Below are positions 46,148 through 59,158 of a stretch of DNA of 64,000 bases, piece by piece. The notes beneath the pieces were generated by a model. It had not been told where the DNA came from and ran no database searches. It worked only from the letters and a program-made list of their open reading frames with translations. The first letter of the stretch is position 1. Each line of letters starts with the position of its first letter. The stretch is taken from positions 13,516,001 to 13,580,000 of the forward strand of contig NC_135774.1 of NCBI RefSeq assembly GCF_028453695.1, given 5' to 3'. The stretch is from Augochlora pura (taxonomy: Eukaryota; Arthropoda; Insecta; Hymenoptera; Halictidae). Position numbers and translations under genes: made by a program.

Positions 46148-49100
46148 TGCGATAGACTGTATAGTCGAGAAGAAAATGTGGTCGAGCCGACGCTAACGAA
46201 AAGTTCACCGCACCGCTCGAAAAAAGCCCGTGGAGCTTTCGAGCTCATGGGTGCCGATCATGCGCACGTCATCTCACGTTTATTTACAACGGTTGGGTTC
46301 TCGCATCGCAAGAAAGACAGGCCACGGTGAAAGAAAAACGTGGAGACGGGTTTTTTTTTCGCCGTGCGGATACAATAGCGAGGCGAGCAACGGAGTCACG
46401 AAGACAGTTCGAAGTAAATGATAATGTCAAGCGGTTAGCCTACCCCGTCTCTCTTCCGCCCCGGTGCCGCCGCGAGGTGAACACGCAGCCTCGTGCGAGC
46501 ACAAATGAGCGCGATGTTCCATCTGGTCGACGTGAATCCTGGTGCATGTCGCGGGCCCACGCCCAGAATTCCCGATCCTCTACATCACCCCGGGGCCACC
46601 AAATGATATTGTTGCCCCGAAATCTCGGCGTTCCCCCCGTTACACAAGGAGATGCAACGGGAGGATCGGAGAAAACGAGAATTCCGCCGGTCGTCCCGTA
46701 AAACACGGCATAAGGCACGGGCTACAAGAAAGGGAACAGCTCCGAGAGGATCCTGCGTAGCGGTCTTCCACTCGCCTGCAACCGTGTCCGGTACCCACGG
46801 GACTCGCGAGACCCGATGGCTGAAGGAATGGAACACGGCCGATTGTCGTTGTAAATACGAAACGATGATTCCTGATTACGTGGCGACGTTTCCTTTTATT
46901 TAGCTTGCCAACTAAGTGATCGCGGATTTTGTCAATCGCGCATTAACTTGACATAATTTATACTGTTTTCTTGTTGTTTCGAGTTTTAGCTATAATTTGG
47001 TAAGAAGATTGCATCGATTGATTATTCAGTTTCGTTTTTATCTTGATTTAACATGGAGGAATCGCACATTTTAGAGATATATTTGGTGAATTTTTTCTGA
47101 AAAGGTGAGAATATATCGCAAATGTATAAGAAGTTATGTCAAAGTTATATAGATATCTAACTAATCGTTCTATATTTTCTGACGTGAACAAATTAAGCTC
47201 GAGTAACAAGATTACTTACATTACCCTCGTAACAAATAATTATCAAAAATAAAGGTAATGTCCTTCAGAAGGAAAACTTAAGATTTTTCTTTCTAAATGC
47301 TTTCATACAGAAAACAATTTCTATTAAATGTATTTCATTAATAAAGTGTTAATTTGCAAATCCGAGCACACGATCAAAGAGTTAAATAATTCGACGCTTG
47401 ACTAATCCTGTTCATCGTGGCCCAAGCAATAGGAGTTCAGCTGGCAGGAGCTAGGTTTCGGTGGCGATCGAAGGGGGAGGAAGATAAAGCGCCAGCGTAC
47501 AGTTTCTCCCATCCCGTTTCTAATTGTTCGCTGGGCGTGGAGATGGTATCAATTAATTTACACGGCGGCCGGTTCACGGTTTGACGACGTCTCGGAAGCA
47601 AGAAAAGGTCACGGAAGACACCTAAGTGGAAATGCAAATAAATTAGAGTCGGCGGGGCGATGCCCCACGATTATTGCGCCACGCCGCACATAACCGGCGA
47701 TTTGTAATTATAATGCCGCAATTAGAGGGCTGTCGTGATTCCTGAGAGATCTGCCGGGCCCGATCGCGGTGGACGATTACGATCGGCTTTGCGCCGGCGT
47801 GTATGGCCGATCGAAACTTCATCTTAAATGTAAAGCCACCGCCACCGCCTCCACTCCTCTCCTCTACCCCCCCCTCGAGGCTTGACCCGCTCCTCGCGGC
47901 CGGGGTCTTGGGAAACTAGGAAGAGATCCGCGCCGCGCATTTTTTTTATCGATCGACGCCGGGGTACGGGAACGGCGAGGCGAACCCCGGAGTGAAAAAC
48001 GATCCACGACGGATCGATGGATTGCTGAAAGGCGGCCCTGATGGCTTGTTCGGAGCCCCGTACCCGCGTTGATTGCTTGTAAACCGAATCGTAATGTGTA
48101 AAAGGTAGAAGCAAGGGGGCCTTTGATCATCGTTATAGAAACTGCTGCCCCGGACGCGTGGAATATTTATGTAGCGACTAATGAAGATGGAACTCCTCGA
48201 CGGCCCTACGACAATCTACACGGAGTGACCCGTTGCCGGTATGGGCCATTCAAATATTTTTCATTCCGGTCCGCGGCGGTTTTACTTTTAACGATAACTT
48301 ATGTGCATTCTTTCCGGGGCGCATCGACCGTCTATGCGATAACGAACGCCTCGGGGATCGTCGATTGTCCACGCGATCGGACATAGATAGCACACGACGC
48401 TCCTTCAGGACGACTGCTTTACGTCCGTTTTGGGTACGAATGTCTTACACCTTATACTAGGCATATTTAAGATCAACTGGTTACTGTAGGAAGTTACAGT
48501 AATTCTAATGCATTCGTAAAATGAAGTTCGATGATGCTATGTACTTACTATGTAGTAGCTAGATTTATGGAGCTCATACTCCTTGCCTTACTCATAGGTT
48601 AAATGTATCACGTTCGACCGCCATCTACATTCTCCTGAAAACTATAAACAGTTCGAGCAATGTACGCTTAAACAATGGAAGTACCTTTCCACATTTTCAT
48701 CGGCTACGTAATTGCCACGAATCCGTGGATCATCAGCAAGAATAAACAATCTGATCTCCCCAGCGGTAATGGAACAAAACGCATACTCCGATTAAGACAT
48801 TACAAGCACCGCGAATATGATCGTCGATGGCACAATATTCCTGCGAATACTAGAGCGAATTAGCGCAGCGAAGTCGTCACGGTAAGAGAAAGCTAACAAA
48901 CTGCATAAGTCTAATTGTCGCATCGCCGGCACCAGCTGATCACGCGACGGTTGCAAGGTGTGCAGAGCGTCTACCACGCGGATCTGGACCGAACGCGGCA
49001 AGGAATCCGTCGCAGTCAGAGAAACGGAACGAGACGCGTAAGCCTAATTATCGCATCGCGAGCACCGCGCAGGTTAATCGTCGACGGCGTAGTGCCGTGG

Positions 49101-49740
49101 CAAATACTGGACCAGAGATAGAACAGCGAATCGGCGGCAAAAAGAGAAAGGAGCAGCAGCGGCAGCGAGCCGCACGGAAAGAACGCGGATCCCGGCGACT
49201 CTCGGGCAAAGAGAGTGTTGAAGTTCCCATTAAAAAATCGGCGCGATTCCCCGTAACGAGCGCGCATTATTACAACGTCGATAATGAATCCGCCCGGGGC
49301 GGTTCGTTGGTCGGATCTCCTCGGATCGATACAAAGCAAAGATCGCGCCTCCCAGGCCCGGTCTCTCGGAATAATCCCAGGCTCGGGCCGAAGTTAAGTA
49401 GGATCCGCAGTGACGGCGCGGTGCGCGCTCGTGGACTTAACGCCGCAGCACTTACGAGCACGTGCCTTTAGAGCGTAGGTGATTCGATAAAGATTCCCGT
49501 GCATGTACACGTCTCAATGGTGGTCGAAGGGTGAGCGCCGCGAGTCCTGGCGGAAGAGAAGAGAGGCGAATAGGAGCGGAGAGATGAGCAGAGATGAGAG
49601 GAGCGGAGAGGATACGGAGGAGAGAGAGAGAGAGGAGGGCTAACGCCGAAGGAAAGGTGCGAGGGGCGAACACGGTACAGGGGGTTTATGTAAAACGGCA
49701 TTCCACGTAGTGGTGTCTACTCAATCCTTATCTAAAGCAG
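46148..49740. other. Non-coding alternation of blocks
   Basis: CpG-rich at 46200-46890, 47400-48440 and 48880-49700; AT-rich at 46890-47400 and 48460-48700. Frames around 46440-46903 and 49016-49471 overlap on both strands. GA-rich sequence lies at 49560-49645. No gene seen. Confidence 0.45.
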
Positions 49741-49741
49741 T

Positions 49742-49776
49742 TATATAGAGTCGTTGGGAGTCGCGCCTTCTTCAGA
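49742..49776 (+). promoter_or_regulatory. Candidate TATA and initiator pair
   Basis: TATATAG (49742-49748) is followed, 32 bp from its first base, by an initiator-like TTCAGAA (start base about 49774). The next strong signal downstream is a consensus splice donor at 49948, so the three together look like a promoter and first exon. Confidence 0.35.
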
Positions 49777-49947
49777 AGGTAATGCACGCCCGGTCGCTCT
49801 CGCTCCCACCTTCCCGATTTTTCCGCAGCCTGCCGACACTCTCCTACCTTCTCGGACAGTCTATCGTCTTCTATCGTCTTCTCGCGTCTTCTCTCGTCTT
49901 CCTCCGCGGCTGGATCCCTCACGTACACGCCGCGTGCGTGCACGCAG
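49774..49947 (+). other. Candidate first exon ending in strong donor CAG|GTGAGT
   Basis: From the putative start base to the donor (GT at 49948-49949) is 174 bp, pyrimidine-rich with imperfect CTATCGTCTT repeats (49859-49905). It may be an untranslated leader. ATG at 49782 opens a frame that stays open to the donor (55 codons), with hydrophobic stretches such as LSYLLGQSIVFYRLL, but the leader would then be only 8 bases. I found no partner acceptor, so the gene is unproven. Confidence 0.25.
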
Positions 49948-49984
49948 GTGAGTATTTGCCTAGAGTGCTCCACCCGGTATTCCA

Positions 49985-50034
49985 TCGGCCTCAGCCTCTC
50001 TCCTTCTCTCTCTCTCTCCCTCTCTCTCGTCCTC
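49985..50034. repeat. (CT)n microsatellite
   Basis: CT-rich run in several short blocks. Confidence 0.85.
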
Positions 50035-50859
50035 TCCTGCTCGCGCCGATCTCCACGCTTTTCCTCTCTCCTCTCCGACAACCCGGAGAACGCGCCTGCA
50101 GGGTTATCGAAACGTAGCGAAACGTGGCCGAGGAGCCTGGCTACGATCAAGCCGTAACGCGGCTACGCGGATGGTTCATCCCGATAAAGATATCTTTGGT
50201 TAAGGTACGACTCTAACGTGGGCAACCTCGGGGCTGGCTTGTTCCGCCGTTTCCAGGTACCTGTAGTACCTGTAACGCCGAGCAGCACCGGTGCACGCCG
50301 CGCGTCGTGCACGCGGAACTCGTGGCCGCAAGATAATCCAGGGAAAAATCGACCGCCTCCCCTCCCCTCCCCCCCATCCTCCCCCGATTTTTCCGTGTTA
50401 CGAACGGCCGGACCGAGATGCCCGATCGATTCCGAATCAATTAACTTACATCGGGGCACCACCGGTCCGCATCACCGTTAAATCGAGACAACGGCGAACC
50501 GAGTCTGCTTCCCGGTAATTTTTTTTTCTAAGTCCAACGATACACGGGCTGTCCGATCCGCGGTTATCGGATCGATACGGGCCAAAGATTGCTCTTTCAT
50601 ACCAGTCGCTGGCTACGCGATTCCGCATAATTGGAAACTGGACTTGCGATCTGATGTTTCGAGGTCTGTACGATTAGGAATTTTCTTAGGCAGTTTTGTG
50701 AAACCGAAATGTGTTGTTTGATTTACGATATTTTTATTTTGTGTGATTTGTTGCGATTTATATAAGTGAGTCTATTGGCAAGTGCAATACTTGCAATTTT
50801 AATAGTTTTTTTTTTTTAATACAGATAAGTATGATACTTTGAAGATTGTGTAGAGAATA

Positions 50860-50897
50860 GTATAGCAATTTTTGGTGGCGTCACAAGAGTATAAAGG
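50860..50897. mobile_element. Single piggyBac-like end (minus orientation)
   Basis: Read on the minus strand from 50897, TTAATCCTTTATACTCTTGT followed by GACGCCACC resembles the left end of the element at 28951 (TAACCCTTTGCATTCAAGTGGTG). No opposite end is convincing within 300 bp, so this is a relic at best. Confidence 0.25.
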
Positions 50898-53768
50898 ATT
50901 AATCATTTTCTCCGCAGTCAAAATAGTAAGATGTTCGTCAATCATTTTTTAAATTGAAAAGAAATCTGTATTTATTGAACGTCTAAGTTTACTTGATTTT
51001 TTAAATAATAGAGCAACCGAATAGAATTTTAATCTGACTTAAAGGGACCATCCATCTTAATCAGTATCTAAATTTCAGCATTAATGTTTTCTACTTTACA
51101 ATATTGTTACAATATTATTACAATAAAATAAAGTCATTATTGTTAAAGAAAGTGGAACTCTATAATCGATCTAATTATCTCTCGTTAAAAAATGTCGAAG
51201 AAATTAAAAAATCGGTAAAATCATGTACCACAAGCTTCATCGAAATAGACTTCCATGTTGCAGAGAACCAGTCCTATCCGACAATCGCCGCTTTCTCGTC
51301 TAAATTCGCCGCATTAGAACGCGATTAAAAGGTAGGAACTAAAGGAACTCGCGGCGACACTGAATCCACCGACAGACGTCTTTAAATGCGACAGGTGATT
51401 AAATGGGAAGAAAGATGCCATTCGGCTGGTATCTGAGCGCGGATCGGCCCGTTTTACGACGGCCCGGCACACGGAGAGATAGACAAGCGGCGTTTACACG
51501 GATGGAAAACTCGCGTGCCCTCGATTCGATTGGGCCCGAGAGCATCGTCTCGCGCACGGCCGACCCCTCGGACGCAGAAAGGCGTGTCGGAAAAAGTTCT
51601 AGATTACGCGGCGAGTGCAACTTTAGTGGCATCGTAAACCGGTATCTTTACCACCGGGACGCCCACGCGTCGACGCACTATCCTAGAGCGATCTGCCTAT
51701 CAACCGGCGTGAAAACTCGGCTTAACACTCGGCGCGCACTTACTGTGGCCCCTCTCATGACAAGGCAACGTGGCCTCGGCCTTACCGGTGCTGGCTCGTG
51801 GCACCTTCGCGCGTGCTCCCCTAACAGCGCAGACATCTATCCCGGCGGAGACGGGTCGAATGCGAATTAGACGACCGATACGAGCGATTCATTAACAATC
51901 CTTTGACGATCGGTTGCGACGGGCCTCTACGAAAGCATCGATGCGATTGCGGATTCATTTCGAAGAATTCACTTCCATTGAAGAGCTGTTTTTATGGGAC
52001 ACCAATTAATAGCTAATATCGAAGTGACACATCAGTCATTTACAGATCGTAATTATTTATTATTTATTATATACCTTGTTATATTAAAAAGGTAAAAATT
52101 ACCCTATGCCAGTTGTATTCTTCGCTACATTAGAAGCTCAGAAATTATTCAGAAGCAAAAGAAACGTCTTCCTATATGGAATCATCAATAAATTAAATTT
52201 TATCGTCGCCTCGCTTCAGCCATTTTCGCGCGTCTGTCGACCCGCGAGATTCGCCGAACAGAATCGTAACGTTTCTCGTACGGTGACAGCAATAAATTGC
52301 CGGCACCGCCGTCGATTCCTCGAATGGCACGGCCGCATGAAGTCGTCGCCGTAGGAATGTTAATAGCGACCGTAACGGTGTATGCGGAACGCGGGTGCAT
52401 CGTTTATACTACCAGGTTCACGGGATAGACGTATTTGGTGAAAATTAGCGCTGCCGATTGTCAAAGGGATCGAGCAAGGAAGGAAGCGAGCAACATGGCG
52501 ACGCTCTGTGTTAGGCCACCTGTGCGAACGAAACCGGATGTCCCATTGACCATTGTCCGATACCGTAGGCGGTACCGTCCTGGAACGCGGATCAACGAGA
52601 GTTTAAATAGAGTTTAGTTGCGCCTGGAAAGCGGGAAGATCGACGACGCATTGTCGTCAACAGGTTCTGAAAAACTCCCGGGATGAACGGGACTCTTCCG
52701 TGAAATTCTTGTCGGTACAAATATCGACCATTTATTTCTTCGGCTCGAAAACTGCGCAACCTTTCTCCGCTGTGTCCAGAAAGTTTACCTGTCCGAGTTG
52801 CGTACAGCTTTTGTGGGAATTCGGCGGACTGCAGTCAACTTCGTGAATGCATTAGATTTCGCCTAAAGGGCTTAGAAATGTCTGAATGTTTAAACCTGCT
52901 GTGTGTACGCGTTTTTCGAACTGAAGGCAGAGATATTTTGGCTGAAAAATTTTGTTGCATACTGACGATGAAATTGTTTTATTTACAACTTCGTATATTT
53001 TATTTAAAATATGTATTTATGGGATTTATGTGATGATTATAGAAGTTTGATTCATTGTTGAAGAAACTCAGCTAAGTTCAGAGAAGCTAAAGAATTAAAT
53101 TAATAATTATTTAGAGCCTCAATCAAACGATTACGAATATAATTTGTAGACTAATGTACAGTTTGTATATTTAATTATATAATTTTAATTTAATATATTA
53201 CCATTTGGTCAATTATATTCTCAATGCTATCGTTAAAATTGTTATGGTTTAGAAATGAGAACTGCTGCAGAAAATTATGAAAAATCTGTTATCACTAAGA
53301 AATAGATCCTCATGTAATAGAAAAATTCTCTGCATTAATTTAAAAAAACTGAAGTCACTCCAGAATTTATTTCGCAGTCTAATAATTCTTATAAGCTAAA
53401 ATTAACGCATTGATGTTCCAAAATTCTTTTACTAGCTCCTAGAAAACTGTGAACGAATAAATATATAATACATACAATATTATTACATAAATATATATAT
53501 AAACAATATATTAATCAAAGTGCATGAGTTACATTCATCTTTAACACATTTAATACAAATAAAAAATGTCCGCAGCTCACTTCATGTGATCAAAGACTCT
53601 AAACTCTGTGAAATAAGACAGCAAACGAAATTTTCTGTGAGCCAGACTAGACCACCTTGCCGGCACAAAAGGAAGAAGAACACTGGCCACCATCGGACAC
53701 GGTGCTAATGGATTGGTTCTACGCTCGCGTTTCAGCGCGTGGACCGTCTGTTCGGGATCGATCGTGCC

Positions 53769-53796
53769 TTTCTCTCTCTCTCTCTCTCTCTCTCTC
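53769..53796. repeat. (TC)14 microsatellite
   Basis: Uninterrupted TC run followed by a CACGCGCGCG stretch. Confidence 0.95.
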
Positions 53797-55364
53797 GCAC
53801 GCGCGCGCGGTCCCCGAAAAGGAAAGTCGAGGCGCGTGGTCTGCATTTCACGGTTTACCAAAAAATTAGTCATTAATTTACGCCCGGGCGGACGGCGGCG
53901 GCGGCCGATGGTCGATGGGTGGTACCTCTCGCTCGTAATAAATAGCCTTAGCGGTAATCGCAGCCCACATGTTGTTTTCCGTGGGATTAAAAACAGTTCC
54001 ACCGGCACGGTCCGGGGGAAAAATGCGGCGGCAGACCATCGGTGGCCACGCGCGCCACGGAATATTTGCTCGGACGATTAGTAAGATCCTCCTGGGACCG
54101 TGCACGCGCGTTCGGTCTGTTAAGGAAAAACATTCGATCGGCGACCGGGATCCTGGTGGTTCGCCGGGTACACGTGTCTTTGCGGATTATCGAAAGGAAC
54201 ACGCAAACAACGCACAGTCTAATCCCTTCTTAAGGGATGCACAATTTTCTCCTTCGCTGAGGAAGTACTAATGGGACTATGGAAATAGAGTTTAACGCGA
54301 TGTGTGTTATTGTAATTTTCTGCTGGTAAAATACATAGGGCTTTTCGTTTGAATTGTTTGAACTTCAGAGTTCCTCGATATTTGTACTGTTAGAAATTAT
54401 TAGTCGTATAGAATATTTTAGACAGTATTTTTTGATAATACTGCGCCAAGTTTTTCAATGCTGACTGAATTAAATAATTATGGTAGGTACTTTATAATGC
54501 ACTTTTTATATCGATGTTATATGAATCATGTTATAATCGTATAAAATATTATCATAATCGTCATTATCGTATTATAATCGTATGGATCATATTATACATT
54601 GCATAAAGATATCATGTATGATCGAGAGAGAGAGAGACTGGAAAGATTAATGTTTATTCTATTCTTACAATAATAAATTATTTAATCAACGAATTATATC
54701 CTTTTATTGTTCTACATGGTTTAAAAAATATCCAATGATAACAAACATAGTTGTACATCTTAAAACATCATCCTTTTCTTATCATAGAATAAAAACACAA
54801 ATATAATTAGCATCATATGTATATCTCAACTTCCCAATTTGAATTAAATGAAATAAAAGTGCTTGAATTTCCTGGAATTACAACAGCGAAAATGTTAAAC
54901 ATCGCAAGCCTAAGTCGTCGTCTCGAAGCGTCGGCTAGAACCGCGTATAATCCGCCGATCAATTCCGAGGATCGTGTAAGAATAGCAAGGTAATTATCCC
55001 ACCAATTAACGAAACACCGCGAAAGGTGAACGGTATATCCCGATAGCTCCAGTTGATTCGAGGAAGGAGAAGAAAAGCAGGCTTATCAAATCAATCTGGC
55101 GTAGTGATAGCGGTGGTACGGGATGCAGGTATACGGCGGGTACGTCGTGACGAGGCGTTAATAAAGCCTCCCACCCCGGGTCTCACGGTTTCGACGCGCG
55201 GTTCGAACGGATGATCGCCGGTTGTTCGGCCGGCTCGTAACTTTCCTCGTAATTATGAATTTTTACGAGTCCCTGTTCTAGGTGCGCTGGTGCTGCAGGT
55301 GCGATAGAGATCTCTCTTTCTGGCGAGACCACCAGCGGTACGTCCCTGTGTAACCACCTGAACC

Positions 55365-55397
55365 CGGCGCGGTGCGGCGCGGCGCGGCGCGGCGCGG
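55365..55397. repeat. (GGCGC)n pentanucleotide repeat
   Basis: Six or seven GGCGC units with one GGTGC variant. The same word occurs as its complement at 8491-8510 and again near 25140. Confidence 0.9.
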
Positions 55398-55642
55398 AGA
55401 GCCTTCACGGGGCTCATTCCATTAGCCATCGGCGTGCGCCGCGAGACCTCACCTCGCAGCCGAGAGAGATAACCCTTCTGTCGGCGCGTCGAAATATTTT
55501 AATTCCCCGTGGATGGAAACGCCTCGTTCTCTCGCCTCGTCTGCGCTAACTCATCCGGCGTGGCACGGCGGCGTGGCAACGTGTCGGTGCCCCGGCAACC
55601 GGCCGAACCAAATTACGATCCTCCACGGCGAACGAGGCGTGG

Positions 55643-55736
55643 CTCTCTCTCTCTCTCTCCCTCTTTCTCTCTTTATCGCTCCCTCTCTCTTTCTCTCTAC
55701 CTTTCTCTTTCTCTTTCTCTCGCGTTCTCTCTCTCC
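55643..55736. repeat. Polypyrimidine (CT)n tract
   Basis: About 94 bp of CT-rich sequence with TTT interruptions. The frames across it are low-complexity. Confidence 0.9.
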
Positions 55737-58700
55737 CCGTGATAAGCGGGCCCGACCGTTTTGCAACTGTGTCGCGTTCGATTATCGAGGTCGCATTCTT
55801 CCCTCGGCGCACGAAGGTTACCGAGAACTCGCTGGCCACCGGATCGAATCTATTTTCCACATTGCTGAATACCAGCTATGCCCTATCAACTAATACTGAT
55901 CTGGTTCTTGAACTGATCCCTGAACCGAGCGCACTCGTTCCGCTGCTCGCTAACGCTACGCGCGCGCCGTTCGCGTTAGGATACCGCAATAAAATTCGTT
56001 TTTTATTTCGCGCCGCGAGGGCAGCGCATTTGCATCCGACGCCTTGGCGAGGCCGCGAGTCTGACTGACAATGAGTTCGCGGAATCGTGACGGGATCATT
56101 TCGCGGGGATGATTTTATGGCGACGGCCGAGAGGAAGCCACGGACGACACATTGTGGTCTATTGTGTATTGTCGATCCTTGAAGACTGTCGGAACTAATT
56201 GTGACGTCTTTCTTTTGCAGTTCTTTGGATCGTAGAAATATTTTTATGTATATTATGATATTATAGTATAGATAGAATATATAGAATATATAGTATAGAT
56301 AGTATAGATGATAATAGTATATTATGATTATATATATTAATCAGACTGAGGATTTTATATTTTTGTAATAAATAGGAATTATTCTGTCTCGAAGCAGTGA
56401 CACTATTAAATTGATTGTATCATTTGTAAGGTCTATGCATTTTCTGTTTGTGCAATTGTTGTACAAGAGTTTATTTTTTATAGAGTTTTTCAATTTGATT
56501 ATAATATACATATAGATTGAGAAAGAAGTGTACATAAAAGTTTGTCCTAGAAATATTTGTATAATTTTAGGGATTGTAAAAGAAATCAGACTTTTACTTG
56601 TTTAGACTATATATTGTTTTAAACTATAGATACCAGTGTCTCAAATTTTAATAAAATATGAAAGCATTGTACCAATGACAAATTTTAAATTCTAAGTGCA
56701 ACTTACGAATAGTAACATTCCTATAAGTCGAAGTTGTAATATATGAATTTATTAGAAGTACAATAGCATAAATGATACTTTCCTCATTGCGAAAAGCAAA
56801 TAGCTAAATAAAATTTAGCAAAAAGCTAAATTAAATTTTAAAATAATTTCCAGTAACTTTTTGGATAACCTTCTACTCTATGACATTTTATGGCACTAAA
56901 ATTGCAATTTAAGACTGATCTAAATTTTCGAAGCTCTCGCCGCTAGTACTCTAATCCGCCGACACATCGAGCCACCCAGTACACTCCGAAAATCGCATTC
57001 CGGCGAACGTTTCGCGGAAAGGTACCGCGCGCGCTTAGCATGAACCTGTGTTCGCCGATAGGGGTTCCCGCGTCCGAGAGTGTCCCCGGCGAGGCCTACC
57101 TGCGCCCGTAGACACCCCGGCTATCTCGCGCAGGTAAGAGAGGCATGCGCATCGGCGATCACGGTACCTTACAGCCGGCATAAAACGAGGATGTTAGGAG
57201 CGGGCGCGATGCTGCAAGACGTTATTGCGCAACACTTAAAACGGCCGTGCGCTCGTATCATCCCGGCGTGCCTCCCGCGCACCACCCCGAACGAAGATAA
57301 ACAATGCGCCAGGGATTCTCGGACTCTCGAACAGGATATGGAACTTGAGAAGTCAGGCTGGCTCGAAGACGGTCGGTTAAACGGTCGGGGCCGTGGATGA
57401 GTACCGACTCATAACGCTCCGCGCGTATCTCCCTCGCGCTGCCAGAGGAGAGATCCCGGATAAGATGGCGCCGTGGGTGGCCTACTCGCCCGGTAAGTAG
57501 TAAACGCCGAAGCGGACACGTAACCGCGGCCACGAGCTGCACTTACACTCGCCCTTTTTCTCGCCTAAGTGCCGTCCACGCTGACCGGCGCGCCGCGGAG
57601 CCACGGCCTGCCCGCAGAAAACGGATCGAGAGCGGCGGCCCCGCGATCGCCTCGTTTCGAACCTTGTAATTCGCGCCGAGCTGGTCGTTCACCGGCCAGA
57701 TCAATTTGCTGCTTCTTCCCTCCTTTGCGGCACCGATACGCCGTGCCGGCCCGTCCCCGGGGATACGATCGGCGCTATATTTCTTTTTTTTTCTGCGAGC
57801 CGAACCATCTCGCTTGTTCCAATACGGTCTTAATCAATTTCGATCGATGTCGAATTGCCTGCCGCCGGGAACCACACGTAATTGCCCGTCCCCCGTTTGC
57901 TTAGCTTCTCGGCAAATTGCTACGGCGGTTGACCAAAACCTCTGGGGTCGTTATGTGTACACCCTTTAAGTATACGGTGGAAGGCTATATCTATCTAGCT
58001 GCAAAAAGGATCGACGCGTTATAGGAATGACAAGATTGTACCTATTTAGACCATTAGTTATCTTTATTGTAATGTTTGTAATGTAATGTAATTCTATTAA
58101 GGATTTAATAGAGAATTTTTATAATAAATTCGTTGTAGGTTAAATTTTATTTTTAATACAATTAATAGAATTGTTGTGGTGGTCGAGTCGTGTAAAATAC
58201 TTTCTATAATATTCTACCGTTAAAGCTATATAATCGAAATTTCGATTCCTGAAGTCTCAAAATTAATAATTTTTCTGCATGTGTTCTTAAATAATAAAAA
58301 TCAGTTGATGAAACATAAAACAGTAATAACAATGAAAAAATTTAAAAATACTCTTCTATTCTTCTTAGCTAATTAAAATAATTTAAGTAGCAGACAATTT
58401 TTACTTCGCTAAAAAATCCACACCCATTAATAATTTAAAATATGAAACACTGACAGCGTCCCTCGAACTTTTGAATACCCCCATCTTGTAGTATCTATTC
58501 CAAAGTGCCCAGAGAAATTTTTGCAAAATTTCGTGCACATTGCAGGCCTCCGGGGCAGTCGAAGTCCGAGAAACCCGCGACGTCGGTTTAATTCCTCGCT
58601 AAGCAAGCCTTAGAAGTATCGCCGGCCGAGGCCCCGGTTGCATCGGCTGGATATCCGAGATTGGTGCAGGTAGATGGTACCTGTCAGTGCACGGCATATA

Positions 58701-58983
58701 ATTACAGGATATTTAGTGGGCATTCGGCTGCACCTGTGAGGAGGTTCCCTCTCAAGGTGATCCGTATGGAAGGCGAGAGGGGTTTGGGTAGAACACGAGG
58801 CGAGGAATAAAATAGCCAGGCGTAGGCGAGTGTCCGGTTCCCTTTGTGTCCGCTACCTGTCTTAAGACATCGTCCCTCCCTCCCCCCTCCCTTCCCGTTC
58901 CTCCCCCGCGGACGTCTCCGCCATCCTCGTCTCCTTCTTTTTCCTTGCACGCGCGTATTTACGAAGAGGAAAGAGGTGGGGGG

Positions 58984-59158
58984 ATGGCGGAGAACGAGGA
59001 CGAGGATGAGGATGAGGTGGAGGAGGAGGAGGAGGCCAGATCCTTTGATAGCACGGCATTCTTGCCCATTCGTCAGACATTTGATAGCTTCACGTGGGAG
59101 CCGCGGAATTCTTCGTGGTGGCTACCTTCATCCTCCCCCGGCCCTCTTCGAGTGTCAG
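58984..59158 (+). CDS. Candidate first coding exon, acidic N-terminus (unproven)
   Basis: ATG in the context GGGGATGGCGG opens 58 codons plus one base and runs to a consensus donor, GTGTCAG|GTACGT, at 59159. The translation starts MAENEDEDEDE, has an acidic Glu run to about residue 17, then a non-repetitive Phe/Trp/Ser-rich stretch. The acidic run comes from GAGGAN triplet sequence and may be just a microsatellite. I found no matching acceptor exon downstream and recognise no family. Confidence 0.22.

Larger units (their letters stand above)
49948..58983. other. Non-coding alternation of blocks
   Basis: AT-rich at 50640-51320, 51960-52200, 52880-53650, 54260-54900, 56180-56940 and 57970-58540; CpG-rich between. 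The longest ATG-started frame (51403-51870, 155 codons) has no recognisable motif. AT-rich low-complexity lies at 56225-56345 (TATAGATAGAATA). A donor-like CAG|GTAAGA at 57134 has in-frame stops upstream. Confidence 0.45.

Noticed and set aside
51403..51870. 155-codon ATG-started plus-strand frame
   Set aside because: It lies in a CpG-rich block where long frames are expected by chance, with no known motif, no paired splice signals and no poly(A) signal nearby.
53713..54081. 122-codon frame and its neighbours around a TC microsatellite
   Set aside because: Low-complexity Ser-Leu repeat in the middle and no consistent coding signal on either side.
57080..57400. 106-codon frame next to a CAG|GTAAGA donor at 57134
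   Set aside because: The frame reads straight through the donor, and the ATG-started frame upstream (57040) stops before it, so the donor has no coherent coding exon.
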